Of a stretch of DNA of 64,000 bases, positions 1 to 9,037 are shown in pieces (position 1 is the first letter of the stretch; each line of letters starts with the position of its first letter). Location: positions 806,001 to 870,000 of the forward strand of contig CAWHVW010000005.1 of assembly GCA_963832965.1 (NCBI GenBank). The letters are read 5' to 3'. A model generated the notes under the pieces. It was not told the origin of the DNA. It saw only the letters and a program-made list of their open reading frames with translations, and searched no databases. A program made the translations under genes and the position numbers. Source of the DNA: CAWACP01 sp963832965 (lineage in GTDB: Bacteria; Acidobacteriota; Terriglobia; Bryobacterales; Bryobacteraceae).

Positions 1-2268
1 GACGACATGGTGGTTCCCAGCCTGAAGGCTACGCTCGTCAAGGACGCCGAGAAAGCGGTGATCGAAGTGCAGAGCCAGTATCAGGAAGGCGCCATCACGC
101 AGGGCGAGCGCTACAACAAGATCATCGAAATCTGGTCGAAAGTGACCGAGCGCGTCGCCGAGGAAATGTTCAAGTCGATGGAAGAGGACGACCGCACTGG
201 CCGTTATCTCAACCCGATTTACATCATGGCCGATTCGGGCGCACGCGGCTCGAAACAGCAGATCCGCCAGCTCTCGGGCATGCGCGGCTTGATGGCCAAG
301 CCCTCCGGCGAGATCATCGAAACGCCCATCACGGCGAACTTCCGCGAGGGTCTCAACGTTCTGCAGTACTTCATCTCGACGCACGGCGCCCGCAAGGGAC
401 TGGCCGACACCGCTTTGAAGACCGCCGATTCCGGATACCTGACGCGACGGCTGTGCGACGTGGCGCAGGACGTGATTGTCACCGAAGTGGACTGCGGCAC
501 CATCGACGGCATTTTCGTGGAGCCGATTATCGAATCGGGCGAGATCATCGAGCCGTTGCGCGATCGCATAGTGGGCCGCGTGGCGCTGGATCAGGTGCTC
601 GACTACGACGGCAACGTCATCCTTGAAGCGAATCAGGAAATCACCGAAGAGCTGGCCGCGGCGATTCAGGCGGCTGGTATCGAGCGGGTGAAGATCCGCT
701 CGGTGCTGACCTGCGAATCGCGGCGCGGCGTATGCGTGTATTGCTACGGCCGCAATCTGGCCACGGGACGGCTGGTGGAACGCGGCGAGGCGGTGGGCAT
801 CATCTCCGCGCAGTCGATTGGCGAGCCGGGCACGCAGCTCACCATGCGCACCTTCCACGTGGGCGGTACGGCCACGGGTTCCAGCGAACAATCCAAGCAG
901 GATGCCAAGTCGGACGGCTTTGTCAAATTTCTCAGCGTGCAGACGGTTCGTAACGCGAAGGGCGAGCTGATCGCCATGAACCGCAACAGTATTCTCGCGA
1001 TCGTGGACGACAAAGGCCGCGAGAAGGAACGTTATCCGGTGGTCTACGGCGCGCGCATCCTTTATGAGGACGGCGCACCGGTGAAGACCAACCAGATCCT
1101 TCTGGAATGGGATCCTTACACTTTCTCGATTCTTACCGAAGTCAGCGGGACGGTGCACTTCCGCGATCTCCATGAGGGCATCACCATCATGGAGCAGGTG
1201 GACGAGATCACCGGCATGTCGCAGTGGGTGGTGACCGAATCGCCCGACGAGAAGCGCGTGCCCACGGTGGTCATCCGGCCGCAGGGCGGTGGGCGCTCCG
1301 ACGAAAAGCGCTACCTTATGCCGACCCACGCTCACCTGATGGTGACCGACGGCGACGAAGTGCACGCGGGCGACGTCATCGCCAAGATTCCGCGCGCGAC
1401 AACGAAGACCAAGGACATCACCGGCGGTCTGCCGCGCGTGGTGGAGTTGTTTGAAGCGCGCAAGCCGCGCGAGACGGCGGTGATCGCCGAAATCGACGGC
1501 GCCATCAAATTTGGCGAGATCGCCAAGGGCCATCGCAAGATCTACATCATTGGCGACGACGGCGAGCAGAAGGATTACGCGATTCCGCGCGGTATCCACA
1601 TCAACGTGCAGGAAGGCGAGCGCGTTCACGCGGGCGACCCGCTGATGGACGGGCCGCGCAACCCGCACGACATTCTGGCCGTGCTCGGCGAGAAGGAATT
1701 GCAGAAGTACCTGGTAAACGAAATTCAGGAGGTCTACCGGTTGCAGGGCGTCAACATCAACGACAAGCACCTGGAGGTGATTGTCCGTCAGATGATGCGC
1801 TGGGTGAAGGTGGACGACATCGGCGACACCGAGTTCCTGCCCGAAGAGGTGGTGGACCGGTTCAAATTCCGCGAGGAGAACATGCGGGTGGTGGACGCGG
1901 GCAGCCGGCCGGCCAACGGCAAGCCGGTGCTGCTGGGCATCACCAAAGCGTCGCTCTCCACGGACTCTTTCATCTCCGCCGCGTCCTTCCAGGAGACCAC
2001 GCGCGTGCTCACCGAAGCCGCCATCAACGGCAAGGTGGACTATCTGCGTGGGCTGAAGGAGAACGTGATCATGGGCCGCCTGATTCCGGCGGGCACTGGC
2101 ATGGAGTATTACCGGCACGTGAAGATCGCCGGCGAGGATGTGGAGGAAGAGGCGATTGCCGAAACCGAAGCAGCTCTCGCCGAGCCTCTGCCTGGTTTCG
2201 ACGAGGACACGCGAGCGTTTAGCGCGAGCCTTGCCGACGAGCCGGTGGAGGAAGGCATCGCGGAGTAA
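1..2268 (+). CDS. rpoC: DNA-directed RNA polymerase subunit beta' (C-terminal part, truncated by window edge)
   Basis: The reading frame is open from base 1, so the gene starts upstream; about 755 C-terminal residues are visible. Family features present are the bridge-helix and trigger-loop region (ADSGARGSKQQIRQLSGMRG near residue 78, then DTALKTADSGYLTRRL), the second zinc site with its cysteines around residues 237-247 (CESRRGVCVYC), and the conserved GEAVGIISAQSIGEPGTQLT stretch that follows. This subunit forms part of the catalytic centre of RNA polymerase. The tail after about residue 715 is acidic and low in conservation. The upstream neighbour is presumably rpoB, outside the window. 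A strong intrinsic terminator follows 27 bases after the stop. Identity is certain. Confidence 0.98.
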   Translation, partial: DDMVVPSLKATLVKDAEKAVIEVQSQYQEGAITQGERYNKIIEIWSKVTERVAEEMFKSMEEDDRTGRYLNPIYIMADSGARGSKQQIRQLSGMRGLMAKPSGEIIETPITANFREGLNVLQYFISTHGARKGLADTALKTADSGYLTRRLCDVAQDVIVTEVDCGTIDGIFVEPIIESGEIIEPLRDRIVGRVALDQVLDYDGNVILEANQEITEELAAAIQAAGIERVKIRSVLTCESRRGVCVYCYGRNLATGRLVERGEAVGIISAQSIGEPGTQLTMRTFHVGGTATGSSEQSKQDAKSDGFVKFLSVQTVRNAKGELIAMNRNSILAIVDDKGREKERYPVVYGARILYEDGAPVKTNQILLEWDPYTFSILTEVSGTVHFRDLHEGITIMEQVDEITGMSQWVVTESPDEKRVPTVVIRPQGGGRSDEKRYLMPTHAHLMVTDGDEVHAGDVIAKIPRATTKTKDITGGLPRVVELFEARKPRETAVIAEIDGAIKFGEIAKGHRKIYIIGDDGEQKDYAIPRGIHINVQEGERVHAGDPLMDGPRNPHDILAVLGEKELQKYLVNEIQEVYRLQGVNINDKHLEVIVRQMMRWVKVDDIGDTEFLPEEVVDRFKFREENMRVVDAGSRPANGKPVLLGITKASLSTDSFISAASFQETTRVLTEAAINGKVDYLRGLKENVIMGRLIPAGTGMEYYRHVKIAGEDVEEEAIAETEAALAEPLPGFDEDTRAFSASLADEPVEEGIAE

Positions 2269-2294
2269 AGCGCTACCGGGTGGGTTGCTTTGAT

Positions 2295-2323
2295 AAGGCG
2301 GGCTCGAAAGGGCTCGCCTTTTT
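2295..2323 (+). terminator. Intrinsic terminator of the rpoC transcript
   Basis: A GC-rich hairpin (arms at 2297-2305 and 2310-2318) closes on a C-GAAA-G tetraloop and is followed directly by five T residues. Two A residues before the stem could pair with the first Ts. It lies 27 bases after the rpoC stop codon and fits a Rho-independent terminator ending the rpoBC operon. Confidence 0.85.
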
Positions 2324-2374
2324 CATTGGACGGCGAACGCGGCTGGGCACGGCCCTGCCCCACAGCGGATTGAC

Positions 2375-2830
2375 TTAGCCGGCTCGCTTGGACGCGGCGG
2401 CGCTTTTCTTCTGGGCGGTGGCGCGCTTCTTTTGCGGCACGCTCTTGCGCAGCAGCCGGTTCACGGCCCGGATCAACTGCGAGACCTCCAGGGCACTCTT
2501 CTGCAGCACCACGTCGGCGCCGGTGCTGGTCTCGTTCAAACCCAGGGCGTTGGTGAAGCCGGAGATCAGGATGATGGGGATCTCAGGGTTCTGGGCGCGA
2601 GCGCGGCGGATGATCTCGATGCCGTCCATGTCGGGCATCCTATAGTCGGTCACCACCAGGTCAAAGGCCTCGGAAGTGAAACGCTTGACGGCCTCCCGGG
2701 CGCTGGACACTACGGTTACACGGTGGCCCAGCTCCCGGAGGACCTGCTTTCTGGCCAGCAGGCCCATCTCGTTATCATCGACGATCAGAATATGGAAGCC
2801 CGGTTCAGTGCCGGTTGGAGTTGCAGTCAT
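2375..2830 (-). CDS. Single-domain response regulator (CheY-like receiver)
   Basis: About 151 residues. A receiver domain spans roughly residues 12-130: the acidic pair is in ILIVDDNE, the phospho-acceptor Asp is in VVTDYRMPDMDG, and the conserved Ser lies in ILISGFT. The Lys normally found near the end of the domain is in VVLQKSALE. The C-terminal ~25 residues are rich in Lys and Ala and have no recognisable output domain. No histidine kinase is adjacent, so the partner is unknown. The ATG at 2830 gives a sensible N-terminus; the frame is open for 26 further codons upstream, and no clear ribosome-binding site decides the start. Confidence 0.88.
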   Translation of the reverse strand: MTATPTGTEPGFHILIVDDNEMGLLARKQVLRELGHRVTVVSSAREAVKRFTSEAFDLVVTDYRMPDMDGIEIIRRARAQNPEIPIILISGFTNALGLNETSTGADVVLQKSALEVSQLIRAVNRLLRKSVPQKKRATAQKKSAAASKRAG

Positions 2831-2976
2831 GTGACGAGGAACATGACGACAGTAACAGGGAAGAAACCATAGTGTCAACGCTTCGGTATCGGATTGCAAC
2901 ACGGACAAATCGAGTGCTTGACACAGCGGGCCGCTCGTAGGCGGTACATTCCCGCCCGCTCCTGTTGTGGGGGCGG

Positions 2977-4095
2977 CTAATCGACCTCGTGCGGCGCTTT
3001 GTAACCTTGTTTCGCGATGATCTGATACTTGATGGGCTTCTGCTTCGCGTCCACCACGCGCAACGGCTCGTTGGTGGCCGGGTTCACCAGCTCCACTTTG
3101 ATGTGGCGGTAGGTCCCGTCCTTGGCCTGGTTCGTCGGGTGGTACGTGAAGGTATACTCGTTCCGCAGCGAGTCGGAGATCGATTGGAAGATGTCCGGGA
3201 ACTCCCCGTAAAAGCGTGGGTAGAAGGACTGCCCGCCGGTCTCTCTGGCAAAGGTTTTCATTTGGTTGTCCGCCTGCAGGAAAGTCAGTTCCTGAGGGCC
3301 TTGCGGGTCGGCCATGATCCGAAGGGCCTGCATCAGACTGATAGCGAACACGGGAACCGCCGCCTCCTGGATGCGCTTGCGCGCCTGGTCGAAGGTCAGC
3401 TTGCTGAAGGTGTCCACGCCGCTGGAAAGCAGCACGATCGCCTTCCGCCCTTCAATGTTTTCCATACGCTCTTCGGTATCGACCAGAGCATCGTAGAGAT
3501 TGGACTCGGAAAAGCCCGGGATGCGCAGCCGTTGCAGCGCTTCGTAGGTCCTGGTCCGATCGGTCGAGAAGTCCGACAGGATCTCCGGCTTCATGTCGTA
3601 GGCGATGACGGCGATGTAGTCGTCTTTTTTCAATGTCTGGGCGAAGCCGTAGGCGCCCACCAGCGTTTGCTGCCAGGTCTGACTGCCATACCATTGGTAA
3701 CGCGCGCTGAATTCGATCAGCAGGCAGACGGTCATGGGCGCTTCGCCCTTGGCGCTGGTTTCAATCTTCTGCGGTACATTGTCTTCCAGGACACGGAAGT
3801 TGCCGGCCGGAATGTTGGGGATGAAGCGGCCCTTGTTGTCCAGCACAGCCACGTCCACGGAAACGGTGGTGGCGTTGCTGCTGAAGGTGGCTTCGGGGAC
3901 TTCGTCCTTCTTGTGGTACTCGGAGGGGATGGTCTGTTGATTGTCGGGCTGTGCACCGTCCGTGGCCGGCTTGCGGGGTTTGGCCACAGAGTCGGAGGAC
4001 GGGGTATCGGGTCCTTCCTGAGCGAAGAGGAACGCCGCCAGGAAGGTAGCCGCGCACGCGGTGGTGAGAAGTACAACGAACCGGAAAGTTCTCAT
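2977..4095 (-). CDS. Secreted VWA-domain protein, acidobacterial VWFA-related type
   Basis: 372 residues. A signal peptide covers about residues 1-25 (MRTFRFVVLLTTACAATFLA...). A linker rich in Pro, Asp and Ser follows, then a beta-rich region with the phrase VSVDVAVLDNKGRFI that is characteristic of this family just before the VWA fold. The VWA domain runs from about residue 118 to 300; its metal-site start is altered (LLIEFSARYQW rather than DxSxS). The C-terminal part (NEYTFTYHPTNQAKDGTYRHIKV) is also typical. The family is named for its abundance in Acidobacteria. Its role is unknown; secretion to periplasm or cell surface is likely. Confidence 0.85.
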   Translation of the reverse strand: MRTFRFVVLLTTACAATFLAAFLFAQEGPDTPSSDSVAKPRKPATDGAQPDNQQTIPSEYHKKDEVPEATFSSNATTVSVDVAVLDNKGRFIPNIPAGNFRVLEDNVPQKIETSAKGEAPMTVCLLIEFSARYQWYGSQTWQQTLVGAYGFAQTLKKDDYIAVIAYDMKPEILSDFSTDRTRTYEALQRLRIPGFSESNLYDALVDTEERMENIEGRKAIVLLSSGVDTFSKLTFDQARKRIQEAAVPVFAISLMQALRIMADPQGPQELTFLQADNQMKTFARETGGQSFYPRFYGEFPDIFQSISDSLRNEYTFTYHPTNQAKDGTYRHIKVELVNPATNEPLRVVDAKQKPIKYQIIAKQGYKAPHEVD

Positions 4096-4161
4096 GGCGC
4101 TTCTGGGACTATACCAAAGACGAAGACGTATGCGCCGCGCTGAGCGTTTCGGCTCTGGCCG

Positions 4162-4929
4162 CTAATTTACCCACCGGTCCCGGTCGCCGTGCTTCTTCAG
4201 ATACACCTGGAACTTCTTCTTATTTCGCTGGATCTTCCATTGCTGGTACCGATCACCGAGGCTGGGCCCACTGGCTCGGATTCGGATTCCCTTACGCGGG
4301 CGGATGGTCCGGATGAAGAGAAAGCCAAACAGCAGACCGCCGAGATGGGCAAAACTGCTGACACCGTTACCGGTCTGGAACGACATCATGAAGGTGACCG
4401 TTCCGATGATCAGAACGAACCATTTCACCTGTATGGGGATCAGGAAGCTGAACAGGATGGTGCGATTGGGGAACATCATCGCGTAGGCCATAAGGATGCC
4501 GAAGATGGCGCCCGATGCGCCGACGGTGGGAACATTCGGGTTGCCCCACGGCAGAAGATAGTTCAGCGCAATGACGCAGAGGCCGGCTCCGATGCCGCAG
4601 AAGAAATAAAACTGCAGAAAGCGGCGGGTGCCCCAGGCGGTTTCGATGTCAGCGCCGAACATCCACAGCGCCAGCATGTTCCAGATAATGTGCCCGAAGC
4701 CAGCATGCATGAACATGTAGGTGACGGGCTGCCACAGGAAAAGCAGCTTGACGACAGCCGCGGGACGCAGTTCGAGGAATTCCCAGGGCAGGTCCAAATG
4801 GGCAACCTGTGTAGTGAAGAAGGCCAGTACGAAAACACAGGTATTAGCGATAAGCAGCCACTTGACGCCGTTCGGAAAGCCGGGGAAATACAACACTCCC
4901 TGAGAACGCAATTTGCTGCCGTACGCCAT
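4162..4929 (-). CDS. Rhomboid-family intramembrane serine protease
   Basis: 255 residues from the ATG at 4929. About six transmembrane segments can be seen. Family signatures are the HAGFGHIIWNMLALWMFG segment, the catalytic serine in VGASGAIFG, and the catalytic histidine in SSFAHLGGLLFG. The protein ends in a basic cytosolic tail (about 50 residues with many Arg and Lys). Rhomboids cut transmembrane substrates within the bilayer; the substrate here is unknown. The frame stays open for 37 codons upstream, but those residues do not look like rhomboid sequence. It reads leftward between the VWA gene and the small membrane-protein pair. Confidence 0.9.
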   Translation of the reverse strand: MAYGSKLRSQGVLYFPGFPNGVKWLLIANTCVFVLAFFTTQVAHLDLPWEFLELRPAAVVKLLFLWQPVTYMFMHAGFGHIIWNMLALWMFGADIETAWGTRRFLQFYFFCGIGAGLCVIALNYLLPWGNPNVPTVGASGAIFGILMAYAMMFPNRTILFSFLIPIQVKWFVLIIGTVTFMMSFQTGNGVSSFAHLGGLLFGFLFIRTIRPRKGIRIRASGPSLGDRYQQWKIQRNKKKFQVYLKKHGDRDRWVN

Positions 4930-4987
4930 GGGAAACTCGCGACCCTGTAACAAGAGGATAGCAGAAAGCGACTTCGCGCCTCGCTCT

Positions 4988-5353
4988 TTACTGGGATTTG
5001 GCGTCGTCGCGCGGAGTGGCGCGCAGTACAAAACTCGCACCGGCGTTCAAACCCGCGGCGAGCGCCAGCCACACCTGCCAGTGCGACCAGACGCCCGTGG
5101 AGATCACGAAATCCTGGGTCCAGCCAACGTCAGTACCGAGTCGCCAGACGCCCAGAACGCCGGCCGCGAGGGCCAGGCTTCGAATCAGGAAAGAGACCGG
5201 ACCAGCCGCACTCCGCGACCACGCCGCCGTTTGCACGAGCGCGCGGCGTAGTCCCGCGGCCAGTGCACCCGTGGTACGCGCGGGTGCAGCGTGCATGATC
5301 TCCGTTACTGTCGTAATCGCCTGCATCTGCCCGTGTAGATGCGAAGCGGCCAC
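4988..5353 (-). CDS. Small membrane protein, paralogue A of a tandem pair
   Basis: 121 residues, not assignable to a named family. A basic N-terminus is followed by two hydrophobic segments flanking the motif GTDVGWTQDFVISTGVWSHW (about residues 73-92). The same block recurs in the next gene, with the differences T/R after GWT and W/L before SHW. The motif rich in aromatic residues between two membrane spans suggests a small two-pass protein. Its start is uncertain. It may be cotranscribed with paralogue B, 53 bases upstream. Confidence 0.6.
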   Translation of the reverse strand: MAASHLHGQMQAITTVTEIMHAAPARTTGALAAGLRRALVQTAAWSRSAAGPVSFLIRSLALAAGVLGVWRLGTDVGWTQDFVISTGVWSHWQVWLALAAGLNAGASFVLRATPRDDAKSQ

Positions 5354-5406
5354 CAGAAGTTTCTAACTCCGGTGGCTGCGAAGTACTTGTTGGGATTATT
5401 GCCGGG

Positions 5407-5745
5407 TTACAGCACGCGATCGAATTCCGATTTCAGAATCGGCTCACGCTCCGGTTCTTCCGGATTTGGGAGAGGCTTGGCGTTCCCGTAGCGATTCAAC
5501 GCGATAACCGAACCCTGCAAAACGACGGCGATCGCCAGCCAGGTTTGCCAGTGCGAGAGGACGCCCGTAGAGATGACAAAGTCACGGGTCCATCCCACGT
5601 CCGTTCCGAAGCGCCATGCGGCCAGAACAAAGGCAGCGAGCACAGCAGGTTGCAGGAGTACGGAGATTCCCATGGCCAGGCGCCGGATCTCCGCCCTGTT
5701 CTGCTTCACTCTCCGGCCTCGACCCAGACGTATGCGGGCGCGCAT
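5407..5745 (-). CDS. Small membrane protein, paralogue B of a tandem pair
   Basis: About 112 residues from the ATG at 5745. An in-frame ATG at 5793 would add 16 residues and one at 5673 would remove 24. It carries the block GTDVGWTRDFVISTGVLSHW seen in the adjacent gene, again between two hydrophobic segments. The C-terminus is polar and acidic (NPEEPEREPILKSEF) and differs from paralogue A. Function is unknown. The divergent oxidoreductase gene starts at 5829, so a bidirectional promoter would lie between the two. Confidence 0.6.
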   Translation of the reverse strand: MRARIRLGRGRRVKQNRAEIRRLAMGISVLLQPAVLAAFVLAAWRFGTDVGWTRDFVISTGVLSHWQTWLAIAVVLQGSVIALNRYGNAKPLPNPEEPEREPILKSEFDRVL

Positions 5746-5828
5746 TTCGATAGAATCTAATCTCAGTCTACCAGGTTTGGGTACTGCATCCAATATGCCA
5801 ATGTGCGAACGGAAGGATACGCGATCCG

Positions 5829-6983
5829 ATGTCTCTCATCAGAACGGCGTTGATTGGAACGGGGTTTATGGGTCGAACGCACGCGGAGGCGATTCGGCGC
5901 CTCGGCGATGTCGAAATTGCGGCGGTCGCCAGCGCCAGTGAAGAGCGAGCGCGACACTTCGCCGGGTCGCACGGAATTCCTTTCGCCACAAGCGACTATC
6001 GGAGTATTCTGAGCAACCCGGAGATCGATGCCGTCCACGTGCTGACGCCGAACGCGCTGCACCATGAGGTGGCGAAGGCCGCGATGGAGGCGGGCAAGCA
6101 CGTAGTATGCGAAAAGCCTCTCACAGTCTCGGTACCCGAGGCGCGGGACCTGATGGCGACGGCGGCGCGGACGAAACTGGCCAACTGCGTACAACACAAC
6201 CTTCGTTATTACCCGCTGGTGCAGCAGGCGCGCGCGATGGTGGCGCGCGGCGAACTGGGCGACATTCTCCTTGTGCAGGGCACCTATTCGCAGGACTGGT
6301 TGCTTTACGATACCGACTGGAACTGGCGCGCCGATGAGAAGATGAACGGACCTTTGCGGGCGATGGGCGATATCGGGTCGCACTGGATGGATATGATTCA
6401 ACACGTCACGGGGTTGCGTATTACCGCGGTGTGCGCGGACCTTGCGACATTCCACCCGACCCGGAAAAAACCGAAGAGCGCGGTGGAAACCTTCGGTGGC
6501 AAGGCGACCGGGCGCGAGGAATACGAAGCGATGCCCGTGGACACCGATGATTTTGGCGCGGTCCTGCTCAGGCTTGGCGAGCGCGCGCGCGGCGCTTTCA
6601 CGGTGAGTCAGGTTTCCGCCGGACGGAAGAATCACTTGCGCTTCGAGATCTTCGGCACAAAGAAGGGTGTGGTGTGGGATCAGGAGCGTCCCGATGAGCT
6701 GTGGGTGGGCGAGCGCGGCGGCGCGAACCAGTTGATCCTCAAAGATCCTTCGTTGCTTGATGCCGCAGCCGCGAGCTACGCCGATTATCCAGGCGGCCAC
6801 GGCGAGGGCTATCCGGACACGCATAAGCAGGTCTTCCGGCGGTTCTACCGGAGAGTGGCGGACCCCTCCGCGCCGGTGGAATACCCGACATTTGCCGACG
6901 GGCTGCTCATTATGCGTTTACTGGACAAGGTTCATAGGAGCGCCCGGGAACGCGCCTGGGTGGACGTGGGCTCAGACGATTAG
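5829..6983 (+). CDS. Gfo/Idh/MocA-family NAD(P)-dependent oxidoreductase
   Basis: 384 residues. The N-terminal Rossmann fold has the nucleotide motif ALIGTGFMGRTHAEA (residues 7-21) and the family hallmark VVCEKPLT near residue 95, whose Lys is the usual catalytic one. The C-terminal alpha/beta domain contains GDIGSHWMDM, the usual substrate-site His region. Such enzymes oxidise or reduce sugars, inositols and sugar derivatives. The enolase-superfamily gene downstream (108-base gap) suggests a sugar or sugar-acid substrate, but the precise one cannot be read from sequence. Confidence 0.92.
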   Translation: MSLIRTALIGTGFMGRTHAEAIRRLGDVEIAAVASASEERARHFAGSHGIPFATSDYRSILSNPEIDAVHVLTPNALHHEVAKAAMEAGKHVVCEKPLTVSVPEARDLMATAARTKLANCVQHNLRYYPLVQQARAMVARGELGDILLVQGTYSQDWLLYDTDWNWRADEKMNGPLRAMGDIGSHWMDMIQHVTGLRITAVCADLATFHPTRKKPKSAVETFGGKATGREEYEAMPVDTDDFGAVLLRLGERARGAFTVSQVSAGRKNHLRFEIFGTKKGVVWDQERPDELWVGERGGANQLILKDPSLLDAAAASYADYPGGHGEGYPDTHKQVFRRFYRRVADPSAPVEYPTFADGLLIMRLLDKVHRSARERAWVDVGSDD

Positions 6984-7091
6984 AACCGGTGGATGCGCGC
7001 GGCACGAGAGCGGGCCCTGAGCGCGCCCGTGAGGGGTTCGGGACACGAAGGCTCGACGCGGCCCCTCTGATAGTCTGTATACTGCCAACGT

Positions 7092-8333
7092 ATGCTGACC
7101 ATCAGGAAGGTCGAGTGCTTCCTGCTTTCCTGCGCTCTCCCGGAGCCGCTGGTGCTGCCTTATTTCGGCGGGGAGCGCCGCATTCTCAAGCGGGACGCCA
7201 TGCTCATCCGGGTAGAGGCCGGCAAGGGCATTGCCGGCTACGCTCCAGGCCCCGCCACGGAGAAGGCGAAGCGCGCGATCGAGACCGTGGTGGCTCCATT
7301 TCTGGAAGGGCGAACTCTGACCGATCCCGACGCCCTCCGTGTTCAGTTCATCGATGGGCCCGGCCGCGACTGGAACCTGCTTAAGGCATACTGCGCGGTG
7401 GAAATCGCTCTGTTCGATCTCGTCGGCAAAGCGCAAAATCTGCCTGTTTCCGAGTTGATTGGCGGGCGCTTGCGCGATCGTATTCGTTTGTATGGGAGCG
7501 CCGGCATGTACATGCCACCTACGCAGTACGCGGAAGAGGCGCACGCCATCTCCGAGCTCGGGTTTCGCGCTTACAAGATGCGCGCGGGCACTGGTCCGGA
7601 GGATGACCTCACCACGGTGCGCCTCATGCGCGCCGCTGTCGGCCCCGATTTCGATCTGATGGTGGACGCGCACGCGTGGTGGCGTATGGGCGATCGCAAC
7701 TACGCGGCCGGCACCATCGACCAGCTTGCCGAACAGCTTGCCCGTTATCATGTGGCGTGGCTGGAGGAGCCGCTGCCACCGGAAGACCACGAGGCCTACC
7801 AGCGCCTGAAAGCGCTCGATTTCCTGCCCATTGCGGCGGGTGAACATGAGCCCAGCGAACACAGCTTCATGGATCTCATCTTCACGGAGTGCGTCGACTA
7901 CGTGCAGATGGATGTCGTCTCGCAGGGAGGGTTCCCGACGGCCCGGCGGCTGCTGGCCGAGGTCGCTCACGCCGGATTGCGCTTCGCCTTTCATAGCTGG
8001 GGCACCGCGCTGGAGGTGATGGTAGCGGCGCAGCTGGGGGTCTGCTGGCCCGACATGGTGGTGGAGTGGCTGGAGTACCCTTGTTATTCGACGGCTTCGC
8101 GGGCAGGCATGTATCCGTTTCCGCTCGCCGCCGAGATCCTGAAGAATGAACTCGAAATCACAGAAGGCGATCTGATTGTGCCCGCGGGGCCGGGCCTTGG
8201 GGTGGAGGTAGACGAACGGGTGATCGATAAGTATCCCTGGATTCCGGGGCCGTGGTCGACGTGGGCGTTCGAGGGATCGGGGCGAGTGCGCGGGCTGTCC
8301 TCCGATCACAGCGAAAAGTGGCCTGACCCATGA
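7092..8333 (+). CDS. Enolase-superfamily enzyme, mandelate racemase/muconate lactonizing type
   Basis: 413 residues. The capping domain occupies about residues 1-130 and the barrel follows. Three metal ligands fit Asp in LMVDAHAWW (about 191), Glu in WLEEPLPPED (about 224) and Glu in AAGEHEPSE (about 251). FHSWGT near residue 300 supplies the histidine typical of sugar-acid dehydratases. The strand-2 catalytic motif reads K-M-R (AYKMRAG) where many relatives have K-x-K. Acid-sugar dehydration or cycloisomerisation is likely; substrate is unknown. Its stop overlaps the next gene by four bases (ATGA), which couples it to the deacetylase-ACP-synthase run. Confidence 0.9.
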   Translation: MLTIRKVECFLLSCALPEPLVLPYFGGERRILKRDAMLIRVEAGKGIAGYAPGPATEKAKRAIETVVAPFLEGRTLTDPDALRVQFIDGPGRDWNLLKAYCAVEIALFDLVGKAQNLPVSELIGGRLRDRIRLYGSAGMYMPPTQYAEEAHAISELGFRAYKMRAGTGPEDDLTTVRLMRAAVGPDFDLMVDAHAWWRMGDRNYAAGTIDQLAEQLARYHVAWLEEPLPPEDHEAYQRLKALDFLPIAAGEHEPSEHSFMDLIFTECVDYVQMDVVSQGGFPTARRLLAEVAHAGLRFAFHSWGTALEVMVAAQLGVCWPDMVVEWLEYPCYSTASRAGMYPFPLAAEILKNELEITEGDLIVPAGPGLGVEVDERVIDKYPWIPGPWSTWAFEGSGRVRGLSSDHSEKWPDP

Positions 8334-9037
8334 ACCCGGAGCTGATTACGGCCGGAGTTTTATCGGGCGCGGCGGCGACGATGTGCTGGGCCGTGCGCGC
8401 GCCATCGGCTACCCTGCTGGCGCCGTCTTTTCATCGGGGAGTTCGAACCCGCCGCGCCGTTGCGCTCACATTTGACGACGGACCGAGCGAATCCACTCCG
8501 CATCTTCTGGAGATGCTGGCGCGCCACGGCGCCAGCGCTACGTTCTTTCAGTGCGGAGCGAATGTGCGCCGCCTGCCGTCGATCGCGCGCCAGGTGGCCG
8601 AGGCGGGACATTGCATCGGCAACCATAGCGCCAATCATGTCCTGTTTTCGCTTCGCTCGGCAGAGTTTATTTACACCGATATGGCGGATGCGCAGAGGGC
8701 CATCCTCGAAACTACGGGTTGCGAGCCGCGCTACTTCCGCCCGCCTTACGGAGTCCGCTGGTTCGGTATGCGCGGCGCACAGAAGCGGCTGAGACTCATC
8801 AGCGTGTTGTGGAGTACCATTGGGAAAGACTGGAAATGGCCCGCGGACGCGGTCGCCCGGCGGCTTCTGGCCGGCGCCACGAACGGGGCTATATTCTGTC
8901 TGCATGACGGAAGAGCGCTACTTGGGCGACCGGATGTCTCCAACACCATTAGTGCCGTGGGGCGGGTGATTCCCATACTGCGTGACCAGGGCTTTCATTT
9001 CGAAACGGTGAACGATATTCTATGTCCGAAGAGTTGA
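8330..9037 (+). CDS. Polysaccharide deacetylase, NodB homology domain
   Basis: 235 residues. An N-terminal hydrophobic stretch of about 30 residues could be a signal anchor. NodB motif 1 is TFDDGPS (about residues 46-52), with the catalytic base and metal Asp. Motif 2 is HSANH with both metal histidines. Motif 3 is RPPYG, and a late LHDG supplies the last catalytic His. Family members remove N-acetyl groups from chitin oligomers, peptidoglycan or other glycans. The start overlaps the enolase stop, and the end overlaps the acyl carrier gene by 16 bases, so translation of the three genes is probably coupled. Confidence 0.92.
   Translation: MNPELITAGVLSGAAATMCWAVRAPSATLLAPSFHRGVRTRRAVALTFDDGPSESTPHLLEMLARHGASATFFQCGANVRRLPSIARQVAEAGHCIGNHSANHVLFSLRSAEFIYTDMADAQRAILETTGCEPRYFRPPYGVRWFGMRGAQKRLRLISVLWSTIGKDWKWPADAVARRLLAGATNGAIFCLHDGRALLGRPDVSNTISAVGRVIPILRDQGFHFETVNDILCPKS

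Noticed and set aside
2965..4143. 392-residue plus-strand frame opposite the VWA protein
   Set aside because: No signal, motif or ribosome-binding site; the minus-strand gene is a clear family member.
5763..6824. 353-residue open frame opposite the Gfo/Idh/MocA gene
   Set aside because: Shadow of a well-supported oxidoreductase; translation is Arg-rich and unmotivated.
7053..7083. Possible sigma-70 promoter (TCGACG, 19 bases, TATACT) before the enolase-superfamily gene
   Set aside because: The -35 is weak, the spacing long, and the leader would be only about eight bases.
6972..8309. 445-residue open frame opposite the enolase-superfamily gene
   Set aside because: Shadow frame; the plus-strand gene has all metal ligands in order.
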